A DNA stretch of 64,000 nucleotides. Origin: a virus. Location: positions 1-64,000 of IMG/VR virus record IMGVR_UViG_3300024054_000362; one strand, 5' to 3'. Position 1 is the stretch's first letter. Every line of letters begins with the position of its first letter. Shown piece after piece: positions 34,318 through 43,343 of the stretch. The notes under the pieces are model-generated. The model worked only from the letters and a program-made list of their open reading frames with translations. It searched no databases and was not told where the DNA came from. The translations under genes and the position numbers were made by a program.

Positions 34318-36914
34318 GAAACGCCGCTCGGCACGAGTGCGCTCGACGTTTGTGGGTCGGCAGGATCGTCCGGATCGGCCGGCTCGACCTCATTGATCAG
34401 GATGCTCACACACTCGTCACGGAACTCCTGCGGCGCAGCGGGCAGCATGAGATCGATGAAGTCCGCCCAACGCTCCTGTTGGAAGAGCACGAACGCCGGG
34501 ATGACGAGCTGGTTCGAGATGACGTGCTCGACGCCCTTTAGAATCGCGTCGATGGTCTTGTCGGGGGTGAGGCTGCCCTCGGCGACACCGCGACGCAGCC
34601 GATGGACGCTCTCCAGCGCCATGCCGAAGACTTCCTCTTCGGTGGGGCCGGTACGGGTTGGCGGCGCGGCGGGCTCGACGTACTCGATCATCCCCGACGG
34701 CTTGGCCTGCGCGGCCGGCTCGACGTACTCGATCATCTGGCCGGGTTGACGCTTGGGCTGTGGTTGTGGCTGCGAAGCCGCGCCGCCAAGACCGCCACCA
34801 GCGTTCTGGACGGGCTGCGCTTGCGCCTGTTGCGGCGGCTGCTGTGGCTGAGCCTGCGGGGCCTGCTGAGCCTGCTGTGGCTGTGCTGGTCGAGCATTCG
34901 CACTTGCTCCGTTCGCACTCGCGACTGGTGGCGGCGTCGCCCAGCGCTGCTGCTGTGCCTGCGCCTGCGTGTACATCTGCTGCGCACGGAGCTGCGCCTC
35001 CGCTTGGATCTTCGTCTGATCGCGCGCCGCCTCAGCTTGCTTGACCTTGGCCTCACTGATCACCGAGTCGCGCTTGACGGCGAGGAACCGTTCGGCGACC
35101 TCACCAGCGCGCGCCATGCCTTCCTGGATCAGGCGCACGGCCGGTGGCTCGCCGCCACCGCCACTCATCTCCATCACCGACTGCGCGGCGTTCTTGTACA
35201 GGTTGCCGATCTCGCCGATCGACTGGATCATGCCGCGCATCACGCCGTCGGCGCCTGTCGAGTTGTCCTTCATGATCGCTGCGAGCTGTGCCGGTGCGAC
35301 CATGAACGCAGCCATCTTGTCGGACTGCGCTTGCTGCATCCGCGCCATCTCGCGCATCTGCTCAGCGTTCATCCGCGACGTCTCCTTGAGCGCGTCGATC
35401 ATCGGATCGCTGGCGTTGCGCGCGTTCATCATCTGTTCGAAGCGACGCTCGGTCTCCGCACGCGCCTCACGCATCTCGCGCTGGATGTTCTCCTCACGGC
35501 GCTCACGATCGGCGCGCTCGCGCTCGCGCTCGCGCTCGTAGCGCTCCTGCTCCAGGCGACGCTGATCTTCCTGGCGCTGCCGATCGTGCTCGCGAGCCTG
35601 TCGCTCCTGCTCCTCACGCAGGCGACGGAACTCCTCTGTCTCTCCGCGGGGCTGCTCGCTCATACGCGCGAGCTGGTCGCGAAGTAGTTGGATCTGCGCC
35701 TCCGACTGTGCGCGCATTTGAGCGATCTGCTGATCGGCGTGTGCGCGCATCTGTGCGAGCTGCTGATCGGCGATCTGTCGTTCGAGCGCGGCCTTTTCCG
35801 CGGCAGCGCGCTCGCGTTCGCGTTGGATCTCGGCCTGCTGCGCCTCGCGCTGACGCTGTGCCTCTTCGCGCAGCCGGCGCGTCTCTTCGTCTTCGCCCTT
35901 GCCGCGAGCATCCGCGAGGCGTCGGATCTCCTCCTGCATCGCGGCGACCTGCTGTGCCTGTGCCGCCTGCTGCTGCTGCAGCTGCTGCTGCTGCTGCTGC
36001 TGGATCCGGTCGAGCTGCGCCTTGTACTCCATCTCCTTCTGCGTCAACTCGGCCTGACGCAGGCGCTGCTCCAGGTCGCGCTTTTCGGCAGCGGCCCGTT
36101 CGGCCTTCTCGTCGTCCTGATCGAACAGGCGTGCGCGGCGTGCGCGTCCTTCTTCGTCGTCGTAACCCCCATACCCACCGTAGCCGCCCCGAGGACCGCG
36201 CGAAAAACCGCTCGGTCCGAAGCTAGGCATCCCGAACGGGTTGCCGTAGCCCATCTGTGGGTAGCCCATCTGTGGGTAACCCCACGGACCATTCGGAAAC
36301 TGCGCCATCGGACCTGCTCCCATCGGCCATGCGGGTTGAGCCCACATCGGCGGTGCCTGCGAAGGCGTCAGCTGTTGTGCGGGCGGTGTTCCGACCGAAC
36401 CGTTCTGTTGTGGCTGCGGCATCACCGGCCCAGAAAACGGCGGGTTACCGTAGCCAAGCTGTGCACTCGAAGGCGGCCAGCCTGATTGCGGCTGAAGTCC
36501 GAGCGGCTGTACCACGGTCGGCACCGGTTGCGGACCCGCCGTCGGCATTCCTTGGGTCGCACCGATCAACGCGGCCTCGGCAGTGTTGGGCGGGATCTTC
36601 TCGGGGTACATCCGCGGGTCCCACACGCCCTGCCAAGTCATCTGATCGTTCTTGGCATCCGTCACCGTGAACTCGTAGTAGCCACCGCCTGCCCACTTCG
36701 TGAGCACGAAGTTCTCCAGCTGAAGAACCTCATCGCGCGTCCACCCCGCGCCCGGTGGGCTGTAGCCCTGCTGCTCGTTGCCCTTCGGCGGCAGCTCGAT
36801 CGGCTGGCGCACGTTGCCGCGAATCTTCTCGACGCGAATCGAGAGCGGCTCGTGCATGCCCTGGAGCTTGACGGGGTCGAAGCGCTGGTCCTTCTTTTCC
36901 TTCTGCGCGGCCAT
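34314..36914 (-). CDS. Large Gln-rich coiled-coil protein, probably structural
   Basis: 866 residues; start fixed by GAGGGAGA before ATG. Residues ~30-110 form a globular domain (LENFVLTKWAGGGYYEFTVT...TWQGVWDPRMYP). A Pro/Gly/Met/Tyr-rich disordered part follows, then ~250 residues of charged and Gln-rich coiled coil (QQQQQQLQQQQ, long E/R heptads), a Met/Ala-rich segment (DSIGxGGGEPP region), a Pro/Gln/Ala linker with two IEYVEPAA repeats, and a C-terminal helical domain (VFGMALESVHRLRRGVAEG...LFQQERWADFIDLMLP). Size and repeats fit a virion scaffold or tape-like protein; this is inference. Confidence 0.7.
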   Translation of the reverse strand: MAAQKEKKDQRFDPVKLQGMHEPLSIRVEKIRGNVRQPIELPPKGNEQQGYSPPGAGWTRDEVLQLENFVLTKWAGGGYYEFTVTDAKNDQMTWQGVWDPRMYPEKIPPNTAEAALIGATQGMPTAGPQPVPTVVQPLGLQPQSGWPPSSAQLGYGNPPFSGPVMPQPQQNGSVGTPPAQQLTPSQAPPMWAQPAWPMGAGPMAQFPNGPWGYPQMGYPQMGYGNPFGMPSFGPSGFSRGPRGGYGGYGGYDDEEGRARRARLFDQDDEKAERAAAEKRDLEQRLRQAELTQKEMEYKAQLDRIQQQQQQQLQQQQAAQAQQVAAMQEEIRRLADARGKGEDEETRRLREEAQRQREAQQAEIQRERERAAAEKAALERQIADQQLAQMRAHADQQIAQMRAQSEAQIQLLRDQLARMSEQPRGETEEFRRLREEQERQAREHDRQRQEDQRRLEQERYERERERERADRERREENIQREMREARAETERRFEQMMNARNASDPMIDALKETSRMNAEQMREMARMQQAQSDKMAAFMVAPAQLAAIMKDNSTGADGVMRGMIQSIGEIGNLYKNAAQSVMEMSGGGGEPPAVRLIQEGMARAGEVAERFLAVKRDSVISEAKVKQAEAARDQTKIQAEAQLRAQQMYTQAQAQQQRWATPPPVASANGASANARPAQPQQAQQAPQAQPQQPPQQAQAQPVQNAGGGLGGAASQPQPQPKRQPGQMIEYVEPAAQAKPSGMIEYVEPAAPPTRTGPTEEEVFGMALESVHRLRRGVAEGSLTPDKTIDAILKGVEHVISNQLVIPAFVLFQQERWADFIDLMLPAAPQEFRDECVSILINEVEPADPDDPADPQTSSALVPSGVS

Positions 36915-36935
36915 GGAGTCTCCCTCGACGGTGGT

Positions 36936-36951
36936 GATCGCTGCTGCGATC
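36936..36951 (-). promoter_or_regulatory. Palindrome in the 5' leader of the coiled-coil gene
   Basis: GATCGC-AGCA-GCGATC on the minus strand lies between the promoter at 36985-37013 and the start codon, i.e. downstream of transcription start. This differs from its usual place just before the -10. Confidence 0.5.
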
Positions 36952-36984
36952 GCCAATCGATCGCTGATGCGACTGCTCCGGGCC

Positions 36985-37013
36985 ACTCTAAGGGTGCAAT
37001 ACCGCGTTGTCAA
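36985..37013 (-). promoter_or_regulatory. Sigma70-type promoter for the coiled-coil gene
   Basis: TTGACA, 17 nt, TAGAGT on the minus strand. Gives a ~65-nt leader with a proper Shine-Dalgarno, unlike the leaderless set. Confidence 0.65.
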
Positions 37014-37023
37014 CGCGGGTTCG

Positions 37024-37066
37024 ATCGCATCCGCGATTGACCTTCCAACAAGCAGTGTGTACGACC
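37024..37066 (+). promoter_or_regulatory. Near-palindromic operator and -10 for the 37072 gene
   Basis: GATCGC-ATCC-GCGATT (one mismatch), then TGTGTACGAC, about 6 nt before ATG. Confidence 0.5.
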
Positions 37067-37071
37067 ACGAG

Positions 37072-37521
37072 ATGGGGATGATCATCACCGCGCCGGAGCG
37101 AACGTTCACCCGTGCTCGTCGGTGCGCCAACTGCACGCACTTCGAGACCGGCGAGCCTTCTCACAAGCTGTGGAACATCCATCGGAAGGCTCGGATCGAC
37201 GACTACATGCGTACGGCGCCTGTCGCGCGTCTCGCCGACATGGAGAACCCCAGGTGGAGTCCGGCCGAGATGCAGGACGCACGGCTGCAACAGCTCCACC
37301 AGATGGATCAGCTAATCGCACACGGTGGTGCGGGTGTTTGTCGCAAGGGCAAGCGGGACAAAGCTGACGGCGGTCCGTCTACCGACTTCATCCACGCCGA
37401 CTTCCTGTGCGATCGCTGGACAGGTATCGATGGCGTCTCAACCATCACCGAAGGCCATGACGACAAGCTCGGAGAGGAGCTTCACGAGATCGCCGACGAT
37501 CGCGCGGTGAAAAAGGGCTAG
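37072..37521 (+). CDS. Hypothetical protein with Cys residues
   Basis: 149 residues from ATG (MGMIITAPERTFTRARRCAN). CANC near the N-terminus and two further Cys (GVCRKGK, FLCDRW) could bind a metal. C-terminal acidic/basic helix. Not recognised; start supported by the -10 spacing. Confidence 0.6.
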   Translation: MGMIITAPERTFTRARRCANCTHFETGEPSHKLWNIHRKARIDDYMRTAPVARLADMENPRWSPAEMQDARLQQLHQMDQLIAHGGAGVCRKGKRDKADGGPSTDFIHADFLCDRWTGIDGVSTITEGHDDKLGEELHEIADDRAVKKG

Positions 37522-37533
37522 GATCGGCTGCCC

Positions 37534-37899
37534 ATGGAAACGATCCTACTGTACGGGCTGATCACAACCGCGCTCTACTATTTGTTCGCGCGGGCAATGA
37601 TCACCAAACCGTTGTGGTCTCGCTACCCTAGCTGGCTCGACTACTACACGATGTGCGCAGCGTGTTCAGGGTTCCTCTACGGGTTGGTGGTCGCTCTTGC
37701 GATTGGGGTACCATTCGACCTGCAGTTCTTGGGGGTTGTCGGTCGAACCTGGTACACCCCTATTCTCGTTAGCCTCGGGTCGATGATCTGGACACCTATC
37801 CTTGCGGACTTGCACGTCAACGCCCTCCTACGGCTCGGTGTTGCGGACCCTAAAGTTGTCGCCCCTGAAGAGGAAGATCCGTATGCCGAAGCGCCGTGA
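37534..37899 (+). CDS. Membrane protein, three to four helices
   Basis: 121 residues. Hydrophobic stretches at ~5-25 (LYGLITTALYYLFARAM), ~45-65 (GFLYGLVVALAIGVPF) and ~72-95 (LVSLGSMIWTPILADLHV); the tail is acidic. The topology recalls DUF1360-like small phage membrane proteins. It precedes the lysis genes, so a holin or spanin helper role is possible. Confidence 0.6.
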   Translation: METILLYGLITTALYYLFARAMITKPLWSRYPSWLDYYTMCAACSGFLYGLVVALAIGVPFDLQFLGVVGRTWYTPILVSLGSMIWTPILADLHVNALLRLGVADPKVVAPEEEDPYAEAP

Positions 37900-38329
37900 C
37901 AACAACGCCCCCTTCTGGCAGCAAATGCGGCTAGCAGAGCGCAACATCATCGAGTACGCGCTCGAACACGGAAAGACCGTTCGCGGTACCGCAGCGCTCC
38001 TGGGGATCTCGTCGAACTACCTCAGCGAGGAAATGCGCGAACTCGGAATTCCGATCCCCGAGGTCAAACCTGGGCCCAAACCAGGCACGAAGCGACCGCC
38101 GCGCCCCAATCTGCGCGTCGTTTCTGATGACGACGACAAGAAGAACGAGGTCGCCAACGAGGAGGAGGAGGCGACCGACACGGTCCTCGAAGAGGAGACT
38201 GTATCGGAGGATGAAGAAGACTGGGACGACGTCGAAGAAGACGTCGAAGAAGACGACGAAGAAGACGAAGATGAAGACGGGGTCGAAGACAACGACAACG
38301 ACGAAGATGATGTCGCGAACAACAACTAA
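37883..38329 (+). CDS. Fis-type helix-turn-helix protein with very acidic tail
   Basis: 148 residues; GAGGAAG before ATG, overlapping the previous gene by 17 nt. Residues ~12-50 (ERNIIEYALEHGKTVRGTAA, then GISSNYLSEEMRELGI) are a Fis/NtrC-type HTH. The last ~75 residues are almost only Asp, Glu and Val. Regulator or DNA mimic; not further assignable. Confidence 0.65.
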   Translation: MPKRRDNNAPFWQQMRLAERNIIEYALEHGKTVRGTAALLGISSNYLSEEMRELGIPIPEVKPGPKPGTKRPPRPNLRVVSDDDDKKNEVANEEEEATDTVLEEETVSEDEEDWDDVEEDVEEDDEEDEDEDGVEDNDNDEDDVANNN

Positions 38330-38678
38330 GCGAACGGTCTACCGACGTCGGCGTCGAAAGACAAGCCGTCGTCCGACTGCCGGTCTTCTCGAACCGCGCC
38401 AGACGATCGTCCTCCCGATCGACCCGCCGCTCCGAGAGAACGAACAGCCGCTCGCGGTCACGCCGAACGCAGGTGACCTCCTCATGCGTGACGTGACGCT
38501 CACGCAGGTTGTGCTCGTGAACACGACCGATCGCGTGGTCGCGTACATGATGACGATCGTTCCGCGCGCGCTTGTGAAGCTCGCGCTCGTACCGTGGCGC
38601 CGCGTCGTTGCTGATCTCAGTCAGGCCGTCAAGAACAGTGGCATCCTCGATCGGTTCGCGTACTTGCTCAAACGGTGA
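38310..38678 (+). CDS. Hypothetical basic protein
   Basis: 122 residues. Starts with a Thr/Arg/Lys-rich stretch (YRRRRRKTSRRP), then a beta-rich part (TIVLPIDPPL, DVTLTQVVLVNTTDRVVAYM) and a C-terminal helix. Overlaps the acidic-tail gene out of frame by 20 nt. Basic-acidic neighbours may interact; inference. Confidence 0.55.
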   Translation: MSRTTTKRTVYRRRRRKTSRRPTAGLLEPRQTIVLPIDPPLRENEQPLAVTPNAGDLLMRDVTLTQVVLVNTTDRVVAYMMTIVPRALVKLALVPWRRVVADLSQAVKNSGILDRFAYLLKR

Positions 38679-38702
38679 TCGCAGCAGCGATCGTGGTACG
38701 TT
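38677..38702 (+). promoter_or_regulatory. Palindromic operator and extended -10 for the holin-like gene
   Basis: GATCGC-AGCA-GCGATC then GTGGTACGTT, 6 nt before ATG 38709. Confidence 0.7.
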
Positions 38703-38708
38703 TCTGTG

Positions 38709-38978
38709 ATGGGAGCGATCACAGATCTTTGGAAGAGCGAGCGCGGTTTACTCGCCGTGCTCCTTGTCGTCGGCGCAACCGTCCTGACCGCCCTCGGACA
38801 CATGACCGTGGCGGAATGGCGCGACTACACGATGTGGATTTTTGGAATCTACGCGGGCGCCAAGACAGCAACCGGTGTCGCTGAGGTCGTGGTCGGGGCA
38901 AAGAAGCTCGAACCGATCGCAGCGTCGACCACGCCGATCCCGTCAACACCTGTCGAGCCGTCGAAGGCTTCAGCATGA
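38709..38978 (+). CDS. Holin-like membrane protein
   Basis: 89 residues. Two hydrophobic helices: GLLAVLLVVGATVLTALGHM and YTMWIFGIYAGAKTATGVAE, with a short charged N-terminus and a Pro/Thr-rich tail. Size, two helices and position two genes before the endolysin fit a class II-type holin. Start at the ATG 6 nt after TACGTT. Overlaps the next gene by ATGA. Confidence 0.65.
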   Translation: MGAITDLWKSERGLLAVLLVVGATVLTALGHMTVAEWRDYTMWIFGIYAGAKTATGVAEVVVGAKKLEPIAASTTPIPSTPVEPSKASA

Positions 38979-39229
38979 CCTGGAGCCGCTTCCGTGACGC
39001 GCTCAAGATGATCGAGGTCTCTGTCGACGGACTCGAAGTGATCCGAGACCTCACGCAGGTTCAGCCTGAACATCTTGGCGACGCCATGCGTGCGGTCGCC
39101 GCGACGGTCAACAGCCTGCACGACGGCTTCACCGGAAAGACCACCCCTGACGTCGTTCGCGAAGAGTTGCGTGCGATTCGCGAACGCTTCCCACGCACCG
39201 TCGACTCCAAGTTCGATCCCGGAGGTTAA
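38975..39229 (+). CDS. Hypothetical protein in the lysis operon
   Basis: 84 residues. Helical, amphipathic (FRDALKMIEVSVDGLEVIRD). No signal or membrane segment, so not a spanin. Coupled to the holin-like gene and 2 nt before the endolysin start. Confidence 0.55.
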   Translation: MTWSRFRDALKMIEVSVDGLEVIRDLTQVQPEHLGDAMRAVAATVNSLHDGFTGKTTPDVVREELRAIRERFPRTVDSKFDPGG

Positions 39230-39231
39230 TC

Positions 39232-40104
39232 ATGGCTGCATCCATCGGTCCCGACTACGCATCCATCGACGGCAACGCCACACCGGACATCGCTGCCGGC
39301 AAGCGTGCTGGTGCACGCTTCATGATCCCGCGTGCAATCTACGGACGTCCGGCGGACGGACAGGCGCCCGTCTACGTCGATCCCGTTTGGAAGCGTGACA
39401 AGGATCGAATCGCCGTCAACGGCCTCAAGAAGACGGCGTACCTGTTCCTTTGCTTTCCGCGCAAAGGCCTCATCACGCCCGAACCAGAAGTCCAAGCCGA
39501 CGCCTTCGCAGACTACGTCCAACTCGTGGCGTACAAGGACTACGTTCCGATGCTCGATGTCGAGGAGAAGTCCGACATCCTCAACGACGAAGAGATGGTC
39601 GCGTGGACGCTACGTGCAGCTAAGCGCCTTCGCAAACGCTACGGCGTCTGGCCCGGCATCTACACCGCGTGGCACGACTGCCTCAACACAGGCGTTCCCG
39701 TCGGCGCGTTGATCAACTGCCCACTGTGGATCGCCAAGCCGTGGCCCGTCGCGATCAACCAACCCGTACACCTCGACGGCATGCCGGCGTACCCACCGAT
39801 CCTCATCAAGCCGTGGGGCAACCAGTGGTTTTTCTACCAGTACCAAGGTGACGCGACCGGCTGGCCCGGCTTCACCAGCACCGTCGACGCGAACCGGTTT
39901 CGCGTCTTCGGCCCTGGCGCCAAGGGCGACCACGTAAAGTGGGTGCAGCAGCGTTGTGGTGGTCTCGTCATCGACGGCGACTTCGGGCCCAAGACTACCG
40001 CCGCCGTCAAGACGCTGCAGGCGCAGTACGGTCTGACGCCCGACGCCTACGTCGGACCGGACACGTTCGCGCCGCTCGGCTGGTCGAATCCCGCGCCGGA
40101 GTGA
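39232..40104 (+). CDS. Endolysin: GH25-type muramidase plus peptidoglycan-binding domain
   Basis: 290 residues. Residues 1-~210 fit the GH25 barrel: SIGPDYASIDGN start, GARFMIPRA, TAYLFLCFPR, VPMLDVEEKSD (acidic DxE at the strand end), GVWPGIYTAW and a WFFYQYQGDATGWPG closing strand. Residues ~225-285 are a PG_binding_1 domain (AKGDHVKWVQQRCGGLVIDG, DFGPKTTAAVKTLQ). It hydrolyses peptidoglycan at the end of infection; no signal peptide, so it needs the holin. Confidence 0.85.
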   Translation: MAASIGPDYASIDGNATPDIAAGKRAGARFMIPRAIYGRPADGQAPVYVDPVWKRDKDRIAVNGLKKTAYLFLCFPRKGLITPEPEVQADAFADYVQLVAYKDYVPMLDVEEKSDILNDEEMVAWTLRAAKRLRKRYGVWPGIYTAWHDCLNTGVPVGALINCPLWIAKPWPVAINQPVHLDGMPAYPPILIKPWGNQWFFYQYQGDATGWPGFTSTVDANRFRVFGPGAKGDHVKWVQQRCGGLVIDGDFGPKTTAAVKTLQAQYGLTPDAYVGPDTFAPLGWSNPAPE

Positions 40105-40454
40105 TCTTCTCGAAGCGGACACGGGTATCGACCGGTTCCAACGCCGTCGCACGCACCTGCGCTACCGCAGCCGAGCACACTGCAACGGATCAGTTCCTTC
40201 GCTTCGTTGACGTCTTCGTTGTCGTTGAGACCGTTCGCCTTGGCGAGCTGAATGAGCGCACACAGCGAACGCTGAAGGGTCAACAGGTCCGTGCTCTCAG
40301 CTTTGGTCGTGTTCTCGTCGTTGTACACGGTGAGGCCGTTGTTCTCAGCGATGACGATGAGAGTACGCACGAAGCGTCTCACCGTTTGTAGGTACTCACC
40401 GTCGTCCATGAGAACGACGCCACGATCGTACGTACAGATTCGTCCGAAGGTCAT
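40047..40454 (-). CDS. Hypothetical protein
   Basis: 135 residues, start overlapping the upstream stop (TGATG). Helical centre (YLQTVRRFVRTLIVIAENNG, TLQRSLCALIQLAKANGLND); Cys-rich C-terminus. Its last ~58 nt lie antisense to the endolysin end. Not recognised. Confidence 0.55.
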   Translation of the reverse strand: MTFGRICTYDRGVVLMDDGEYLQTVRRFVRTLIVIAENNGLTVYNDENTTKAESTDLLTLQRSLCALIQLAKANGLNDNEDVNEAKELIRCSVLGCGSAGACDGVGTGRYPCPLREDHSGAGFDQPSGANVSGPT

Positions 40455-40696
40455 CAGCGGCCCGTCATTCGATGTAGTTTGCGCGTCGCGCGGTCCTGCA
40501 TGGCTTGGAGCCCGTCAGGTTGATGACCTCGCGGACAGCAAGCATCGCAGGCTTGACGAAACATCAGGTCGTCGAGGTCCCACGCAGGCTGCCGCGCTTC
40601 GCAACCATCCACGTGACCCGTCCCGTCGCAGTCTTCACAGTCTGGATCGGTCAGGTCGACGACCTCTAGCTTGTTTTTCTCGTCGGGATCGGCCAT
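40454..40696 (-). CDS. Small DnaJ-type zinc-finger protein
   Basis: 80 residues. CEDCDGTGHVDGC and CDACCPRGH resemble DnaJ-like Cys-rich zinc modules (CxxCxGxG). Acidic N-terminus. Coupled to the 40047 gene. Confidence 0.6.
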   Translation of the reverse strand: MADPDEKNKLEVVDLTDPDCEDCDGTGHVDGCEARQPAWDLDDLMFRQACDACCPRGHQPDGLQAMQDRATRKLHRMTGR

Positions 40697-40722
40697 AGAG
40701 TCGACAGTCTAGCAAGTTGCTC

Positions 40723-40751
40723 TTGACTTGTCGCGAACAGAACGATAGAAC
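40723..40751 (+). promoter_or_regulatory. Sigma70-type promoter for the long + strand operon
   Basis: TTGACT, 17 nt, TAGAAC. It is the last clear promoter before the HNH/Ro60-like genes and may drive the run that follows. Confidence 0.5.
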
Positions 40752-40827
40752 GACGGTTGCCTGGGATCTGTCGGTGGTGTTGCTGCCAGACCCTTTCATC
40801 GAAGGCGCGAGGCCTTCGTGTCATGTC

Positions 40828-41472
40828 ATGGCGACAAACAAGAACGATAACCTCAGACCAGCCGAACGCTTCGCTCGCGCGGAACGCGCCAAGTCGGCAC
40901 GTACACAATCTCTTCGCGTCGTTTGTCCGGCCTGTCACGTTGCGCCCTGGAAGCCGTGTCGCACCGTCGTCGGTCTCAAATTTCACAATGAGCGATCGAC
41001 AGTTCATTCTGCGCGAGTTTTTGCGCTTGGACATCGTCGCTATAAATCCAACCGCGGAAGCGAGCGTCTGCAGTGCTCCCGTTGCCGCCGTGTACGATCG
41101 GCGTCGTTATTTCGTTGGCAGAATCGGTCGAAAGGACGTCGGCATCCTCAGTGTCGTGATTGCGCCAAACACTCCAATGCGCGTGACCGGCAACGAAACC
41201 GCGCAAGCTATCGCGACGCCAAGAAGACCTCGCAACGCGAGTTGAGGGAGATCGTCAAGAAGGCCAAGGACGTCCCGTGTATCGATTGTGGCAAGACGTA
41301 TCCGCCGTACGTCATGGATTTCGATCATCGACGTGGCGTCAAGGTCGCCAAGGTTTCTGCACTCGTGTACGCCAATTCTGTTCGGCTACTTCTCGAAGAG
41401 ATCGAGAAGTGCGACGTCGTCTGCGCCAACTGTCACCGCGAGCGAACGTTTGGAAAGAAGGTTAAGCCGTGA
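40828..41472 (+). CDS. Zinc-finger plus HNH endonuclease
   Basis: 214 residues from ATG (MATNKNDNLRPAERFARAER). CPACHVAPWKPC is a short zinc motif (CPxC...PC) frequent in phage proteins; CSRCRRVRSASLF and CRDCAKHSN add another. The C-terminus is a degenerate HNH: CIDCGKTYPPYVMDFDHRRG, then EKCDVVCANCHRERT. Homing endonuclease-like. Overlaps the next gene start (GTGA). Confidence 0.75.
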   Translation: MATNKNDNLRPAERFARAERAKSARTQSLRVVCPACHVAPWKPCRTVVGLKFHNERSTVHSARVFALGHRRYKSNRGSERLQCSRCRRVRSASLFRWQNRSKGRRHPQCRDCAKHSNARDRQRNRASYRDAKKTSQRELREIVKKAKDVPCIDCGKTYPPYVMDFDHRRGVKVAKVSALVYANSVRLLLEEIEKCDVVCANCHRERTFGKKVKP

Positions 41473-43343
41473 ACAAGGAAAATCTCGGACCTGCAGAAAA
41501 GATCATTCAGTCGATCCTAACTTACAGCGATCACATGATGCACAACCGCCCCGGCGCCGTGACGCCCGACGGTCGGACGAATGTCGGCGTCCGCTGGGAA
41601 CCGGTCACGCACAAGGTCGAAGACGTCAACGGCACGCCGACCAAGGTCGTCTACAAGCTGACCAAGGTCGGCAAGAAGCAGTCGAAGATCAAGCTCGGCA
41701 CGCTTCGCGCCGACGGCAAGATCATGAACGGCGCGCCGACGCCAATCGCGGAGTACCGCGACGCAGGTCTTTTCCCCGAGGTCGCGGCGTGGTTCTACCG
41801 TCAGGTCGCCGACGTATGGAAGCTCGACAACGAGTTTGCCGCGCGCTGGGCGAGCTTCGCCTTCGGCCAGGAGCACCGCGACCTCAAGGTCGTGCTGGCT
41901 GCGTTCATGCTCGTGCAGTCCCGCAAGGGAGAGCCCGTGCGCGATGCCGGCAAGGTCGTCTTCTACGACGAGGACTTCCGCGACGTCGGCGAGGCCATGA
42001 TGTTGATCCGTCGCAAGGACGACAAGGATCTCAACCCGAAGCTCCTACTACGTATCCGCGACGTACTCGCGCTGCCGGCAGTCGCGGCGATCAATCGCGA
42101 GCTGGGGTTCGGCATCTCGACGCGCAAGCCGTGCCTTGGGCGCTGGGAGGCCGTCGTCCAGAAGTGGCTACGTCACCGCGAGGAGAACCCAAGGCTCCTC
42201 GACGGCTTGGTCAAGGCAGGCTTCCGCTCTACCGTCATCGAGCTGGCGAAGCGTGTTGGCTACAAGCCCGAGACGCCAAAGTTCTTCGAGGCGCTGCGCT
42301 GGAAGCAGAAGCAGGCCGACGACGGTCGCCGTCAAATGATGATCGGCGTCGACGTCGCGAAGGCGGAGTCGTGGGCCGGCCTTTCCGAGAAGGACATCTG
42401 CGAGAAGATCACCAAGGACAAGCCGGACTGGAAGCGCATCGTCGGCATGCTGCCGTCGAGTGTCGGTGTCACGCGCGCCGTGGTCGCTGCCGCGATCGAG
42501 GCGAAGGCGCTCTCCGACCGCGACCTCATCATCGCGTCGTCGACGCTCGAAGAGCTGGGCCTCCTCGACGTCGCGTCGATCCGCGCACGCTGGGAGAAGG
42601 CGGTCAAGAACGCCGAGGACACGCGCGCCGCCAACATCGCGCGCAACGTCAAGAGCAAGGACATCAAAGAGAAGCTCGTCGAGGGCGCGGACGCGGCGGT
42701 CAAGAAGGCCGTCGAAGAGGTGGTGAAGCACCTCCGTATCTACGCCTTCATCGACAAGTCGGGATCGATGCAGCAGTCGATCGAAATGGCAAAGAGCCAC
42801 ATCGCGAAGCTCCTACAAGGCTTCCCGCTGGATCGCATCCACGTCGCGGTGTTCGATACGTCCGGGCGTGTGATCGAAATCAAGCACGCGTCCACCAAGG
42901 GCGTCGAGAACGCGTTCAAGGGCATCACCGCAGGAGGTGGTACTGAGCACGCATCCGGCATTCGCGCCCTCGAAGGCTTCAAGCCGAAGGACGACGAGGA
43001 CACGCTGTTCATCTTCGTCGGCGACGAAGCCGAGAGCAACCACAAGACGTTCGAGGGCGCCGTTCGCAACTCGGGATTGCGTCCAACCGCGTTCGGCATG
43101 CTCCGCGTCCCCGGCGAGAACGGTGACTCGGTACAGCGTACGGCCGCAAACCTCGGCATCCCGTGCTTCATGATCGACGAGAAGACCTTCGAGGACGCGT
43201 ACGCGATCCCACGGACGGTTCGAAACCTGATCGCAGCGACACCGGTCGGTCAGGTCAAGGTCGTCACGGCGGCGCAGCAGCGCATGACGCTCGTCGATCA
43301 GATTCTGAAGACGGAGCTGCTCAAGAAGCCGACGTGGGCTTGA
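41469..43343 (+). CDS. Ro60/TROVE-like protein with C-terminal vWA domain
   Basis: 624 residues from GTG. The first ~420 residues are helical (HEAT-like) with blocks such as FPEVAAWFYRQVADVW, ARWASFAFGQEHRDLKVVL and ITKDKPDWKRIVGMLPSSVG, the arrangement of TROVE proteins. Residues ~430-600 are a vWA domain with a MIDAS: IYAFIDKSGSMQQSI, TAGGGTEHASG and FIFVGDEAES. Ro60 proteins bind Y RNAs and misfolded RNA; relatives occur in some large phages. Assignment to TROVE proper is by build, not by a conserved signature, so it is moderate. A tRNA-like hairpin lies shortly downstream. Confidence 0.6.
   Translation: MNKENLGPAEKIIQSILTYSDHMMHNRPGAVTPDGRTNVGVRWEPVTHKVEDVNGTPTKVVYKLTKVGKKQSKIKLGTLRADGKIMNGAPTPIAEYRDAGLFPEVAAWFYRQVADVWKLDNEFAARWASFAFGQEHRDLKVVLAAFMLVQSRKGEPVRDAGKVVFYDEDFRDVGEAMMLIRRKDDKDLNPKLLLRIRDVLALPAVAAINRELGFGISTRKPCLGRWEAVVQKWLRHREENPRLLDGLVKAGFRSTVIELAKRVGYKPETPKFFEALRWKQKQADDGRRQMMIGVDVAKAESWAGLSEKDICEKITKDKPDWKRIVGMLPSSVGVTRAVVAAAIEAKALSDRDLIIASSTLEELGLLDVASIRARWEKAVKNAEDTRAANIARNVKSKDIKEKLVEGADAAVKKAVEEVVKHLRIYAFIDKSGSMQQSIEMAKSHIAKLLQGFPLDRIHVAVFDTSGRVIEIKHASTKGVENAFKGITAGGGTEHASGIRALEGFKPKDDEDTLFIFVGDEAESNHKTFEGAVRNSGLRPTAFGMLRVPGENGDSVQRTAANLGIPCFMIDEKTFEDAYAIPRTVRNLIAATPVGQVKVVTAAQQRMTLVDQILKTELLKKPTWA

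Noticed and set aside
41288-42946. 552-codon + strand frame
   Set aside because: Runs in another frame through the Ro60-like/vWA gene and gives Arg/Asp-rich nonsense.
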